A stretch of 64,000 nt of DNA, from assembly GCF_040802235.1 (NCBI RefSeq), contig NC_133174.1:107327647-107391646 (forward strand), given 5' to 3'. This document shows, piece after piece, positions 34,091 to 43,329 of the stretch. Under the pieces are notes generated by a model. The model had not been told where the DNA came from. It saw nothing but the letters and a program-made list of their open reading frames with translations, and did no database searches. The stretch is from Manis javanica (Eukaryota > Chordata > Mammalia > Pholidota > Manidae). The translations under genes and the position numbers were made by a program. How positions within the stretch are numbered: position 1 is the stretch's first letter; every line of letters starts with the position of its first letter.

Positions 34091-35385
34091 CTTGGACTCT
34101 TTTGAGTGTTGGATCTTTTGTTATTTCCCATAAGCCTTTGAGGCTCTATTTTTTTCCAGTCTATTTTCTCTCTGTTGTTCAGACGAGTAAATTCTATTGC
34201 TGTATCCTCAAGTTCACTGATTCTATCCTCTATCATCTCCACTATACTACTGAGCCTACCCAGCAAGTTTTATTTTTAAATTTCTGTTATTGTATTTTCA
34301 AGTTCTATACAATTTCCATCTGGTTCTCTTTTATAACTTGTACTTCTTTGCTGAGATTTTTTATTTTGTTTGTTTGTTTCAGGAGAATCTGCCAATTGAA
34401 GGATTTTTGTGATGGCTGCAGTTGTCAGATAATTCTAAGATATAATTCATCTCAGTATTGATGTCAGTTGATTGTCTTTTCTCATTTGAGTTGTGATTTT
34501 CTAGTTCTTGGTATGATGAGTGATTTTTCACTGTATTCTGGACATTTTGGCTATTATATCAGGAGACTGTTTAAATCTTGTATTTTAGCAGGCAGTCTCT
34601 CTGTTTAAGTTTAGCACATAGGTCCTGTCCTACTTTTGTGGGCTGCAGTTCCAATGACAATTTAATTTTCAGAGCCTCTGTGGTGCTATTTTGGTCTGCT
34701 TGCTTAATGTGGTGCCGCTGGGGCCCTCACTGGTCCCTGCTGGTGCTGTATGGGGGAGAAGAAGGTACTTTACCAGGCTGGGTTGCTTAATGCCTCTAGG
34801 TGGAAGTGAGTCTCTAGTCTGGGGAAACAAAGAATCTGGCTTTGTTTGTTCTGGTGGAACCCCATGCCAGTGCTGTATGCCCTCCTGGTATCTCTCATAG
34901 GGGAAGTGACCCTCAAGACCATGGGGATAAAGAGGCTTCCTGCACTAGAATACTTGTTGTGCTGGGATTTGTCCGTGATGGTGCCCTGGTTACACAGTAT
35001 CTTGTGGTGGGGTAAGGGAGTCTCTGGCTTGGTGGAAAAGGAGAGCCCTTCCTCTGGCTGCTTATTTCCAGTAGGACTCCCTGCTAGCTGCAAGGCCCAC
35101 CCAGTGTTAGCAGGATTCCCAACCAGTCCAGAGGAAGAAGGAGCCTACCTGAGGCACCTTCTGTTGCTAGGCTGGGCTTGGCTTGTCTTCTACTAGGTAG
35201 GGAGTCTAAGCCACCCTGCTACTAAGGTGGCCCTCCAGTCCTATGTTCCTAACTACTGCCTTCCTCTTCATACCTTACAGAGTTCTCCTTTGATTGCCTC
35301 TTGAATTATTTCTAGGATTTATAGTTATACTTGGCTGGAAGGAGCAGGGAGAAGTGAGGTTGCCATCTTGTCCAGACTGGAAGTA
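34090..35385 (-). mobile_element. old L1 ORF1 N-terminal part and 5' UTR (minus)
   Basis: The minus-strand frame ending here contains a coiled-coil style run (VEMIEDRISELEDTAIEF) and NNKRSNT, matching the L1 ORF1p coiled coil and the start of its RNA-binding domain. Beyond about 34300 comes GC-richer 5' UTR-like sequence to 35385, where the minus strand begins with a 'caagatggcaacc' YY1-like block. ORF1 C-terminus, endonuclease and RT N-terminus are missing. Either one L1 suffered a large internal deletion, or two old L1s abut. Confidence 0.6.
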
Positions 35386-35704
35386 GGAGACCAATTTTGC
35401 ATTGGTTTCTGCTGCTGCTTCTGTGAGGAATGACTCGGGATTTCCTCCGCCAACCTTTCCTGGGTGAAAAGAAGCTCAGGAGGCTTTGTTTTCACTAACA
35501 TATCATGCCCCTGGTTTTTTGGTGTATATTTGTATTTGTGTATCTTTTGTTTGTCTTTGATAAGAAAGGCTGGCAGAGATCAGCCTTGAAATACAAACTA
35601 TGTTACAGTGGGGCAAATATTCTGACAGGACCCTGAGTTAGCTGTGGATTTGTCTTGCCTGTAAGATACTCCTACGCCACTTTTCCTTTTGGTGTGTTAA
35701 AAAT
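35386..35704. other. unassigned sequence
   Basis: No recognisable gene or repeat. Confidence 0.4.
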
Positions 35705-35835
35705 AACTAGATATATATGATGTGTGCACAACAATGTGAAAGTACTAAATGCCTCTGAATTATAGATTTTTAAATGGCTAAAGTAGTGAATTTTATATTA
35801 CATGAATTTTATCTCAATAAAAAAATAAATACACA
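35705..35835 (+). mobile_element. short L1 3' end (L1MA/MB type)
   Basis: 'gtgcacaacaatgtgaaagt', 'taaatggctaaagtagtgaa' and 'ttttatctcaataaaaaaat' form a diverged, strongly truncated L1 tail. Confidence 0.7.
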
Positions 35836-36130
35836 TACATAAGTTAAGCTCATCCATTAATGTATCAAAGGAGACTACATCTTTAGGCAAAAACATAATC
35901 CATTGTTTAATAATAATTTTAAAAAGGATACTCCTATGCCACTATACTCACAGGATCGTATTTGAGGACTTAGAACAACCAAAATATGCTATTTCCATAT
36001 AGGAGAGAGACAAAAAATAAGATTGTAAAACATTTTCCTTCCTGTGTATAAAACCTTGGGACATCAGTACATGGCATACTCTGAGCAGCACTGTTTCTCA
36101 AGCAGAAATAAAATGCCACTGAGAAGACAC
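35836..36130. other. unassigned sequence
   Basis: Nothing recognised. Confidence 0.4.
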
Positions 36131-36134
36131 GTTT

Positions 36135-36573
36135 GCCATGGTAGGCTGCATCATGATCCCCCAAAGGTATCCATGTCCTAATCCCTGGCATTTGCAAAAA
36201 TATTACCTTATATAGTAAAAGGGACTTTACAGGTGTGATTAAATTAAGGATTTGAGATAGAGGAATTATCCTAGATTACCCAGATGGGTCTAATCTAATT
36301 ACAGAGTCCCTGAAAGAGAGAGGCCAGGAGGGTCAGAGTCAGAGAAGGCAATGTGACTATGGAAGCTGAGCTCAGAGACTAAGAGAGAGATTTGAAGGTG
36401 CCATCTGCTGGCTTTGAAGATGGAGCAAGAGTCCATGAGTCAAGGACTACAGGCAGCCTCTAGAAGCCTGAAAATCGACTTCTAATCTCCAGAACAGTAA
36501 CAATAAATTTGTGCTATTTTAAGCCATGAAGTTTACGGTAATTTGTTACAGCAGCAATAGGAAACTAATACAC
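36135..36573 (+). mobile_element. MLT1-type (MaLR) solo LTR
   Basis: Complete-looking plus-strand LTR: 'ggtatccatgtcctaatccc', 'gtaaaagggactttacagg', 'gccaggagggtcagagtcag', 'tctgctggctttgaagatgg', 'gcagcctctagaagcctg' and the end 'gcagcaataggaaactaat'. Same family as the copies at 6629 and 7247, in plus orientation. Confidence 0.88.
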
Positions 36574-36724
36574 TAACAGAGTACAAGTGACATGGTCAGG
36601 GTGGGAGGTCAGACGGTATTGTAGAGTAGTAGGAGTAGGGCTGCTGCACAAGCACATGCTAAGAACATGAGACTCTAGTCTGGAAAGGTAAAACCCAAGG
36701 GGAGATTGGCTCAAAGTCTGGACT

Positions 36725-36926
36725 GCTGCTGTCCAATAGAACTTTCTGCGATGATGGAACTGTTCTATATCTGTGCTCTCCAATATGGTAGCCATTGGTC
36801 ATGTGACTACTGACAACTTGAAATGCGGCTAGTACTACTCAGGAACTTCACTTTTTATTTGATTTACTCAATTTATATTCAAAGTTTAAAAGCCACATGT
36901 AGCTAGTGGCTGCTGTATTGGACACA
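36725..36926 (+). mobile_element. hAT-type MITE, MER3-like
   Basis: About 200 bp. Left end 'gctgctgtccaatagaactt', body 'ctgcgatgatggaactgttc' and 'ctccaatatggtagccatt', right end 'ggctgctgtattggacac'. The ends are imperfect inverted repeats. A second, minus-strand copy lies near 47940. Subfamily name from memory. Confidence 0.75.
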
Positions 36927-37900
36927 AGTCTCTACCATTATAAACAATGTGGATAAGGTGAATACAAACTTACTCATTAAATTCTTCAGTGCTAGAAAAC
37001 TAGCTTGCCAAAAATAGGTTATATAAAATTAAAGTAGCAACAACACTTCTCTGAAAGTGATATAATAATATAACCATAAACCTAGAACAGAAAAAAAATC
37101 TAAACAGAATATAAAATTGCTATTATAAAACCCATGAACTTCAGAGGAGATGCATAAAGTCAGTCCTTGCTTAAACAACTGTACACCAGAAGAATTTAGA
37201 ATACACTGATCTCAGCCCCTGACACCAAAAGGCATACAGCTGACAGATGAAGGAGATAGAATTTCAAAAGCATAGAAATCTGGGACCCATTTAATAAAGA
37301 CATATTCCTACATGCCTCAGAGGTCCAGGGCAATAGCAGATGGCCATAATGGCTACTCTGACTCACAAAGCAAGGATATATTACATTCTGAATCATCTGT
37401 TTAAGAAGGCAAAAGCAGTGAATGATGCAATCAATAAAAAAAGAAAGAAAAACTCAACAGTGGAAATGGGTAAATGCAAAACAAAGCAGTAACTATCTTC
37501 CCAATGTCATGCAAAACCCCTCCTTTTAGGGTTCCTGTCACTGTGCTATACCATCCCTCCAGCTGCTTGTCACTGTCATGTAGGCAGGACTGATATGCAC
37601 CAGAGTTGATAACTCACTTCAAGTACTCTCTCACCATCACCAACAACACAGTTCTCCACTGTATTTATATTACCTGCCACACAACTTCCAAATCTGAATC
37701 AGTAAAGTCATCTACCACTGCTGTTTCTATTTCTAGGCTGCTGAGCCCTGGCAGAAGAAATAACACAATGGTATAGACAGGATCATCTTGAAAAGCATGG
37801 TCTCTGTGGAATATTACATAGCAGTTAAATGTGCAAGAAATCCGTATGTGTCAATATGGAAAAATATTCAAGGCACATTAAATAAAAAATCAAGTGACTA
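36927..37900. other. unassigned sequence
   Basis: No gene or named repeat. The last 100 bp ('ttacatagcagttaaatgtg') may already belong to the old L1 tail that follows. Confidence 0.4.
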
Positions 37901-37904
37901 TAAT

Positions 37905-38251
37905 AAGAAAGATAGATATTAACAAGTGTGGGAGAAATGTGCAGAAATTGGAACCCTCACAGGCTTCTGGTGAAAACCTATAATGGTGCTACCACTTTAG
38001 AAAACCTTCTGGCAGTTGCTCAAAATGTCAAATACAGAGTTACCATATGACTCAGAATTCCACTTCTGGGTATATACTCAAGAAACACTGAACTATATGT
38101 CCACACATAACTTGAAATTAGAAGTTCATAACAATATTATTAATAATAGCCAAAAAGCAGAAACAACCCAATGTCCATCCACTGATGAATGAACAAAATG
38201 TGGTCCATACACACAATGGGATATTATTCAGCAGTAAAAAGAATGAAGCTC
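37905..38251 (+). mobile_element. old L1 (L1MA/MB type), segment 1
   Basis: ORF2 C-terminal zone: 'gttaccatatgactcagaat', 'ccacttctgggtatatactc' and 'caatgtccatccactgatga'. A processed pseudogene (38252) and then a young L1 (38868) split this element. It also resumes at 38822-38850 and 40102-40400. Confidence 0.82.
38236..38251 (+). repeat. target-site duplication of LSM3 retrocopy, left
   Basis: aaaaagaatgaagctc; the right copy at 38806-38821 differs by one base. The A-rich start fits L1 endonuclease cleavage (TTTTT/A on the other strand). Confidence 0.88.
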
Positions 38252-38805
38252 TGAAAGAGTGGACGGTTTGAAACATGGTGGAGAACATAAGACCAGCAGC
38301 TAACTTGCAGCACCATAGAAGAGCCCCTGGATCTCATGAGGCTCAGCAGGATGAGCAAAGTTTTGGGAAAATGAGAAAGGACAGAGAGCTTTGAGGAAGA
38401 TTACATGCTTATGATCAATACTTAAATATGATATTGGGAGATGTGGAAGACACAGTGACTATTACAGAAACCGATGAAAAGATACATAAACCAACAAAAC
38501 AGAATATTTTGATGCTCTTTTCCAGGGAGACAGTGTTGGACTAGTTGCCCCTCCACTGAGAATTGGCTGAAGCAAAGAATTTATCCTGTGTGGAATAAGG
38601 AGACTTTATAGGACTGCCTCTTTAAATGTAGAAGATACTCAAAAAGAGAAAGCTGCATAAATTTTAATACTAAGAAATGACCAAGCATTCCTCTACTCCT
38701 GAAATGAGTTGATTTGCAGATAACTCACAAATCCTTAAGCTAAATGGCATTTTTATTTTTCTCCAACCCTTTCAATAAGTGTGATCACCAACATACAGGA
38801 AAAAA
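38252..38805 (+). pseudogene. LSM3P: LSM3 processed pseudogene
   Basis: An intronless copy of the mRNA for LSM3, the Sm-like subunit of the LSM2-8 (U6 snRNA) and LSM1-7 (mRNA decay) rings. The reading frame equivalent runs from ATG 38275 to TGA 38568-38570. Recognisable on translation are a degraded EEPLDL.RLS.DE block, [19 protein letters not shown], a degraded TKRN zone, and LVAPPLRIG directly before the stop. The span is 296 nt against about 309 nt expected, so it is frameshifted and dead. It has a 3' UTR remnant, a degraded polyadenylation signal (aataag), an A-tail and a 16-bp target duplication. It is inserted in an old L1 tail. Confidence 0.9.
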
Positions 38806-38821
38806 AAAAAGAACGAAGCTC
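38806..38821 (+). repeat. target-site duplication of LSM3 retrocopy, right
   Basis: aaaaagaacgaagctc, one mismatch to 38236-38251. Its first bases merge with the poly-A tail (38800-38810). Confidence 0.88.
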
Positions 38822-38850
38822 CAAGCCATGCTACAACATGGATGAACCTT
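38822..38850 (+). mobile_element. old L1 (L1MA/MB type), segment 2
   Basis: Host L1 text between the two insertions' duplications ('caagccatgctacaacatgg'). Confidence 0.8.
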
Positions 38851-38867
38851 GAAAACATTGTGCTCAG
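38851..38867 (+). repeat. target-site duplication, left copy (17 bp)
   Basis: gaaaacattgtgctcag, identical to 40085-40101. Confidence 0.95.
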
Positions 38868-40084
38868 CACCTTCTTCCTGAGGGCATCTCCTTGAGCAAG
38901 GGAAGCAAAAGCAAAAAGGAACTCATGGGACTACATCAAACTGAAAAGTTTCTGTACAGCAAAGGACACCGTAAACAGAACAAAAAGGCATCCTACAGTA
39001 TGGGAGAATATATTTGTAAATGACATATCCGACAAGGGGTTAACATCCAAAATATATAAAGAACTCACACGTCTCAACACCCAAAAAGCAAATAACCTGA
39101 TTAACAAATGGGCAGAGGATATGAAGATACAGTTCTCCAAAGAAGAAATTCAGATGGCCAACAGACACATGAAAAGATGCTCCACATCACTAATCATCAG
39201 GGAAATGCAAATTAAAACCACAATGAAATATCACCTTACTGCAGTGAGGATAGCCACCATCCAAAAGACTAAGAACAACAAATGCTGGTGAGGATGCGGA
39301 GAAAAGGGAACCCTCCTACACTGCTGGTGGGAATGTAAGCTAGTTCAACCATTGTGGAAAGCAATATGGAGGTTCCTCAAAAAACTCAAAATAGAAATAC
39401 CATTTGACCTGGGAATCCCACTCCTTGGAATTTACCCAAAGAATACAACTTCTCAGATTCAAAGACATATGCACCCCTATGTTTATCGCAGCACTACTTA
39501 CAACAGCCAAGAAATGGAAGCAACCTAAGTGTCCATCAGTAGATGAAGGGGTAAAGAAGATGTGGTACATATACACAATGGAATACTATTCACCCATAAG
39601 AAAGAAACAAATCCTACCATTTGTAACAACATGGATGAAGCTGAAGGACATTATGCTCAGTGAAATAAGCCAGGCGGAGAAAGACAAGTGCCAAATGATT
39701 TCCCTCGTTTGTGGAGGATAAAAACAAGGCAAAACTGAAGGAACAAAATAGCAGCAGACTTAGAGACTCCCAAGAAGGAACTAGTGGTTACCAAAGGGGA
39801 GGGGTGTGGGAGGGTGAGTAGGGAGGGAGGGAGAAGGGGATTAAGGGGTATTATGTTTAGTACACATGGTGTGGGGGATCATGGGGAAAACAGTGTAGCA
39901 CAGAGAAGGCAAATAGTGAATCTGTGGCATCTTACTACACTGATGGACAGTGACTACATTGGGGTATGGGTGGGGACTTGATAATATGGGTAAATGTAGT
40001 AACTACATTGTTTTTTCATGTGAAACCTTAATAAGAGCGTATATATCAATAATACCTTACTAAAAATTTTTTTAAAAGAAGAAG
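38868..40084 (+). mobile_element. 5'-truncated young L1
   Basis: A 1.2-kb plus-strand L1 flanked by a perfect 17-bp target duplication. It starts in the ORF2 C-terminal domain, crosses it to the ORF2 end near 39721, and has a full 3' UTR with a G-rich tract (39796-39890) and an A-rich tail. The frame at 39404-39721 retains LTTAKKWKQPKCPSVDE and ends in LVCGG. Upstream C-terminal text is in another frame. Landing in the same host L1 as the LSM3 copy shows repeated use of this A-rich target. Confidence 0.94.
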
Positions 40085-40101
40085 GAAAACATTGTGCTCA
40101 G
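40085..40101 (+). repeat. target-site duplication, right copy (17 bp)
   Basis: gaaaacattgtgctcag, identical to 38851-38867. Confidence 0.95.
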
Positions 40102-40400
40102 TAAAATTAAGCCAGTCACAGAACACAACATATTATATGCTTCCATTTATATGAATGTCTCTTCAGGAAACTGACAGAGACAGAAAGGAGATGAGTGGTG
40201 GCTTAGGGCTGGGGGTAGAGGTGTTGGGGAAATGGAGTGATGGTTAAAGGGTACAGGGTTTCTTTTTGAGGAGATGAAAATATTCTAAACTTTGACTATG
40301 GGGATGGTTGCGCATGTCTGTGAATACTAAAAAACTGTTCAATTCTACACTGTATGGATTGTACAGTATGTGAATTATAGCTCAACAAAGCTGTCTTTTA
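40102..40400 (+). mobile_element. old L1 (L1MA/MB type), segment 3, 3' UTR
   Basis: Completes the split L1: 'tatgcttccatttatatgaa', 'agtggtggcttagggctggg', 'ctttgactatggggatggtt' and 'gaattatagctcaacaaagc', then an A-rich end. Confidence 0.82.
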
Positions 40401-40795
40401 AAAAGCAAGTGATAGAATACTGCATGTACTAGGAGCTCATTTATATAAAAACCAAAACTACATATGCATGTAATATAAACATTTGTGAATGTATGTAAAT
40501 ATATAGAAGACTATTTGGAAGGATACCCACCCATCTGTCAGTACTGGTTACTTCTGGAGAGGGAAGTGGGATTGCCTTCTGTAACATCACACTTTGCTAT
40601 TTCTCCTCCTACCACTCTAGTTCCTTCAAATGCTTCTGCAGGCATTCCTTTCTCTGCCCATCTCTCACTTTACTCTCCAGGCTCTCCCTGAAATTATCCT
40701 AAGACCATACATTTCTCATGGCTTCAACAACCTCCATCCATATCCTGACTCATTCATTCAACAGCACCTAAAAGAATACCTAAAATATAGTTATC
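40401..40795. other. unassigned sequence
   Basis: No recognisable gene or repeat. Confidence 0.4.
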
Positions 40796-40799
40796 ACAT

Positions 40800-41037
40800 C
40801 AGCCAATATTTACCAAGGGCTTATCAGAGCCAGGTTATTCTGAAAGTGCTTTACATATACTGATTCATTCAATCTTTACAACCCTAAAAGTACATAGTAT
40901 TATTATGCCCAGTTGACAAATAAGGAAATAGAAGCAGAGAGGTTAAGTAAGTTGTGTAAGGTCACACAGCTAGTAAGTAGTGGATATAAGCCCAGGGAAT
41001 CCAGCTCCAGAGCGTATACTTGTAATCACTAGTCTCT
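40800..41037 (+). mobile_element. MIR SINE
   Basis: 'accaagggcttatcagagcc', 'aaagtgctttacatatactg', 'aataaggaaatagaagcaga', 'gaggttaagtaagttg' and 'gtcacacagctagtaagtag', ending at 'gaatccagctccagagcg'. Confidence 0.88.
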
Positions 41038-41199
41038 CAGTAAAGATTTGGTAACAGCCTGTTCAATGATTGGGGAACTAGGAATATGAAGCATGTGATT
41101 TTTTTTCATATTATTACTCTGATCTTGACTATTTCATCTTTTCTTTCATTTAAAAATCTCATTTTGTTCAGAGCTCAGACACAATAGAGTTGCAAAATC
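41038..41199. other. unassigned spacer
   Basis: The immediate left flank of the full-length L1. It is AT-rich with no feature. Confidence 0.5.
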
Positions 41200-41214
41200 A
41201 AATAACAGATCCTT
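41200..41214 (+). repeat. target-site duplication, left copy (15 bp)
   Basis: aaataacagatcctt, identical to 47465-47479. The leading A's cannot be separated from the tail on the right side, so at least 11 bp are certain. Confidence 0.92.
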
Positions 41215-42166
41215 GAGTCTCAAGATGGTGGCATGAGAAGTGACACAGAGAACTCCTCCCAATACCACAGATAGTGCAAAAATATAGTTAATACAACTAA
41301 CTGTAAAACAGCAACAGGAAAGAAGTCTGAACCAGACTGCAGACAGACCTTACCAACAGAAAAGATCTCATGAAACAGGGTAACGAACTAAAGCCTTGAT
41401 CCGGCGGGATCCAAGCCCTACCCCTACCCCAGCTCACAGCGGGGAGGAAAAGAAACGGAGCAGGGAGGGGGTGGAAGCCTGGGACTGCTGAACACTCAGC
41501 CCTGGAGGTCCGCCTTACGAGCAGAAACCTACACTGTGTGGTGCTCTAGACGTTGGGGAGGTTGGACAGGCAGAGGGCTTGAGAAACTGAGTTTCCAGCT
41601 GTTTGTGGAGGAAGGGATCCACATCCGGCCACTATGTATCAGAGGAAAGGCAGGCGGTCTGAGAGGCTTCCCAGCAGTGAGAGGGCTGCTGAAGGGGCGG
41701 GGTTTGCACGGAGCTTGCTGCACGGTGGAGGGGAGAGCTGGAAAAGGTTGTCTGGGTGTGCTCTGCCCAGCTGTTTGGGAACATTGAGGAGCTTCAGGCG
41801 CTCCATCCCCCTGGCTGCCTACTCAGCTCTGAGGCTCCCCACTGTGATACACAGCTTGCCAAGTCTTCCTCCTGGCCTGACGGCACTGGCTCACAAACTG
41901 GCAGCACTGACTGGCAGCAGACCACCCAGAGGGAGGCCATGCCTACAACAGCTAGAGACACAAAGCACAGAGGCTTACACCTGTTGTGCCCAGTCCACTG
42001 GCTCTGATACTGGAGACAGGCACGGCAGACGGGAATCAGGAAACAGATCTTTACTCCTCCTAGGCACCAGCTCTGCTCCCCTATGACCCCCAACCTCACT
42101 CTAGGGGCTGAGCAGTTCCAGAGACTGGAGATTCTGGGCACCAGAGGATACCACACAGAAGCTGAA
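41215..42166 (+). promoter_or_regulatory. L1 5' UTR with internal promoter region
   Basis: A 0.95-kb GC-richer leader upstream of ORF1. A YY1-type motif lies at about 41221-41232, the position used for start-site choice in human L1. The 150- and 142-codon frames on both strands here have no relation to known proteins and come from low stop density. Confidence 0.7.
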
Positions 42167-43024
42167 ATGTCAAAAGAACCTGGTTCAGACCAAAATCTCA
42201 CAAACCCCAGAAAAAGGGCCAAATGAATCTGAAATCACCAATCTTCTTGAGAGTTCAAAATAAAAGTCATAAACATGCTTATGGAGGTACAGAAATATAT
42301 TCAAGAACTCAGGAACGAATTTAAGATGGAGATTCAATCACTAAGAAATTCCATATCTGAAATGGAACATACAATGGAGGGATTTAAAAGCAGATTAGCT
42401 GTAGTAGAAGAGACGGTAAATGGAATAGAAATTAGAGAAGAGGAATACAAAGAAGCTGAGGCACAGAGAGAAAAAAGAATCTCTAAGAATAAAAGAATAT
42501 TAAGAGAACTGTGTGACCAATCCAAACGAAACAATATTTGCATTATAGGGGTACCAGAAGAAGAGAGAGAAAAAGGGATAGAAAGTGTCATTGAGGAAGT
42601 AATTACTGAAAACTTCCCCAACCTGGGGAAGGAGATAGTCTCTCAGGCCATGGAGGTGCACAGATCTCCCAAAACAAGGGACCCAAGGAAGACAGCATCA
42701 AGATATATAATAATTAAAATGGCAAAGATCAAGGATAAAGACAGACTTTTAAAAGCAGCTAGAGAGAGAAAAAAGATCACATACAAAGGAAAACCCATCA
42801 GGCTATCATCAGATTTCTCAACAGAAACCTTACACGCCAGAAGGGAGTGGCATGATATATTTAATACAATGAAGCAGAAGGGCCTTGAACCAAGAATACT
42901 CTATCCGGCGAGGTTATCATTTAAATTTGAAGGAAGGATTAAACAATTTCCAGATAAGCAAAAGCTGAGAGAATTTACCTCCCACAAACCACCTCTACAG
43001 TCTACTTTGGAGGGACTGCTATAG
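42167..43024 (+). pseudogene. L1 ORF1 (RNA-binding chaperone), N-terminus broken
   Basis: ORF1p forms a trimer that coats L1 RNA in the ribonucleoprotein. The likely original start (42167, MSKEPGSDQ) meets a TGA after 19 codons and the frame then changes. The open part is 42275-43024, 249 aa from MLMEVQKY. Visible are a heptad-rich coiled coil (about residues 1-80), the RRM-like domain starting at CIIGVPEEEREKGIE, and the C-terminal domain with IIIKMAKIKDKDRLLKAARE, YKGKPIRLSSDFS and REWHDIF. It is about 60 residues shorter than the 5' part would predict. The RNA-binding and C-terminal domains look intact. Confidence 0.9.
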
Positions 43025-43329
43025 ATGGAAGTGTTCCTAAGGTTTAACAGCTGTCACCAGAGGTAATAAAACCACAGTAAAGAAAGGACAGCTAATCACT
43101 AAGCAAATGCAAAATTAAATTAACTATCCCCAAAGTCAATCATGGGATAGACAGAGTACAGAATATGACACCTAATATATAAAGAACGGAGGAGGAAAAA
43201 AAAAGAGGAAAAAAAAAAAAGAACCTTTAGGTTGTGTTTGTAATAGCTTACAAAGTGAGTTAAATTAGACTGTTAGATAGTAAGGGAATTACACATGAAC
43301 ATTTGATAACCACGAATATAAAGCTTGCA

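Noticed and set aside
41634-42222. 150-aa and 142-aa ORFs on opposite strands
   Set aside because: They lie inside the L1 5' UTR and overlap each other; GC-rich leaders have few stops.
43201-43222. A-rich run as a poly-A tail of a separate insertion
   Set aside because: It lies in the ORF1-ORF2 spacer of a colinear full-length L1, with L1 text on both sides.
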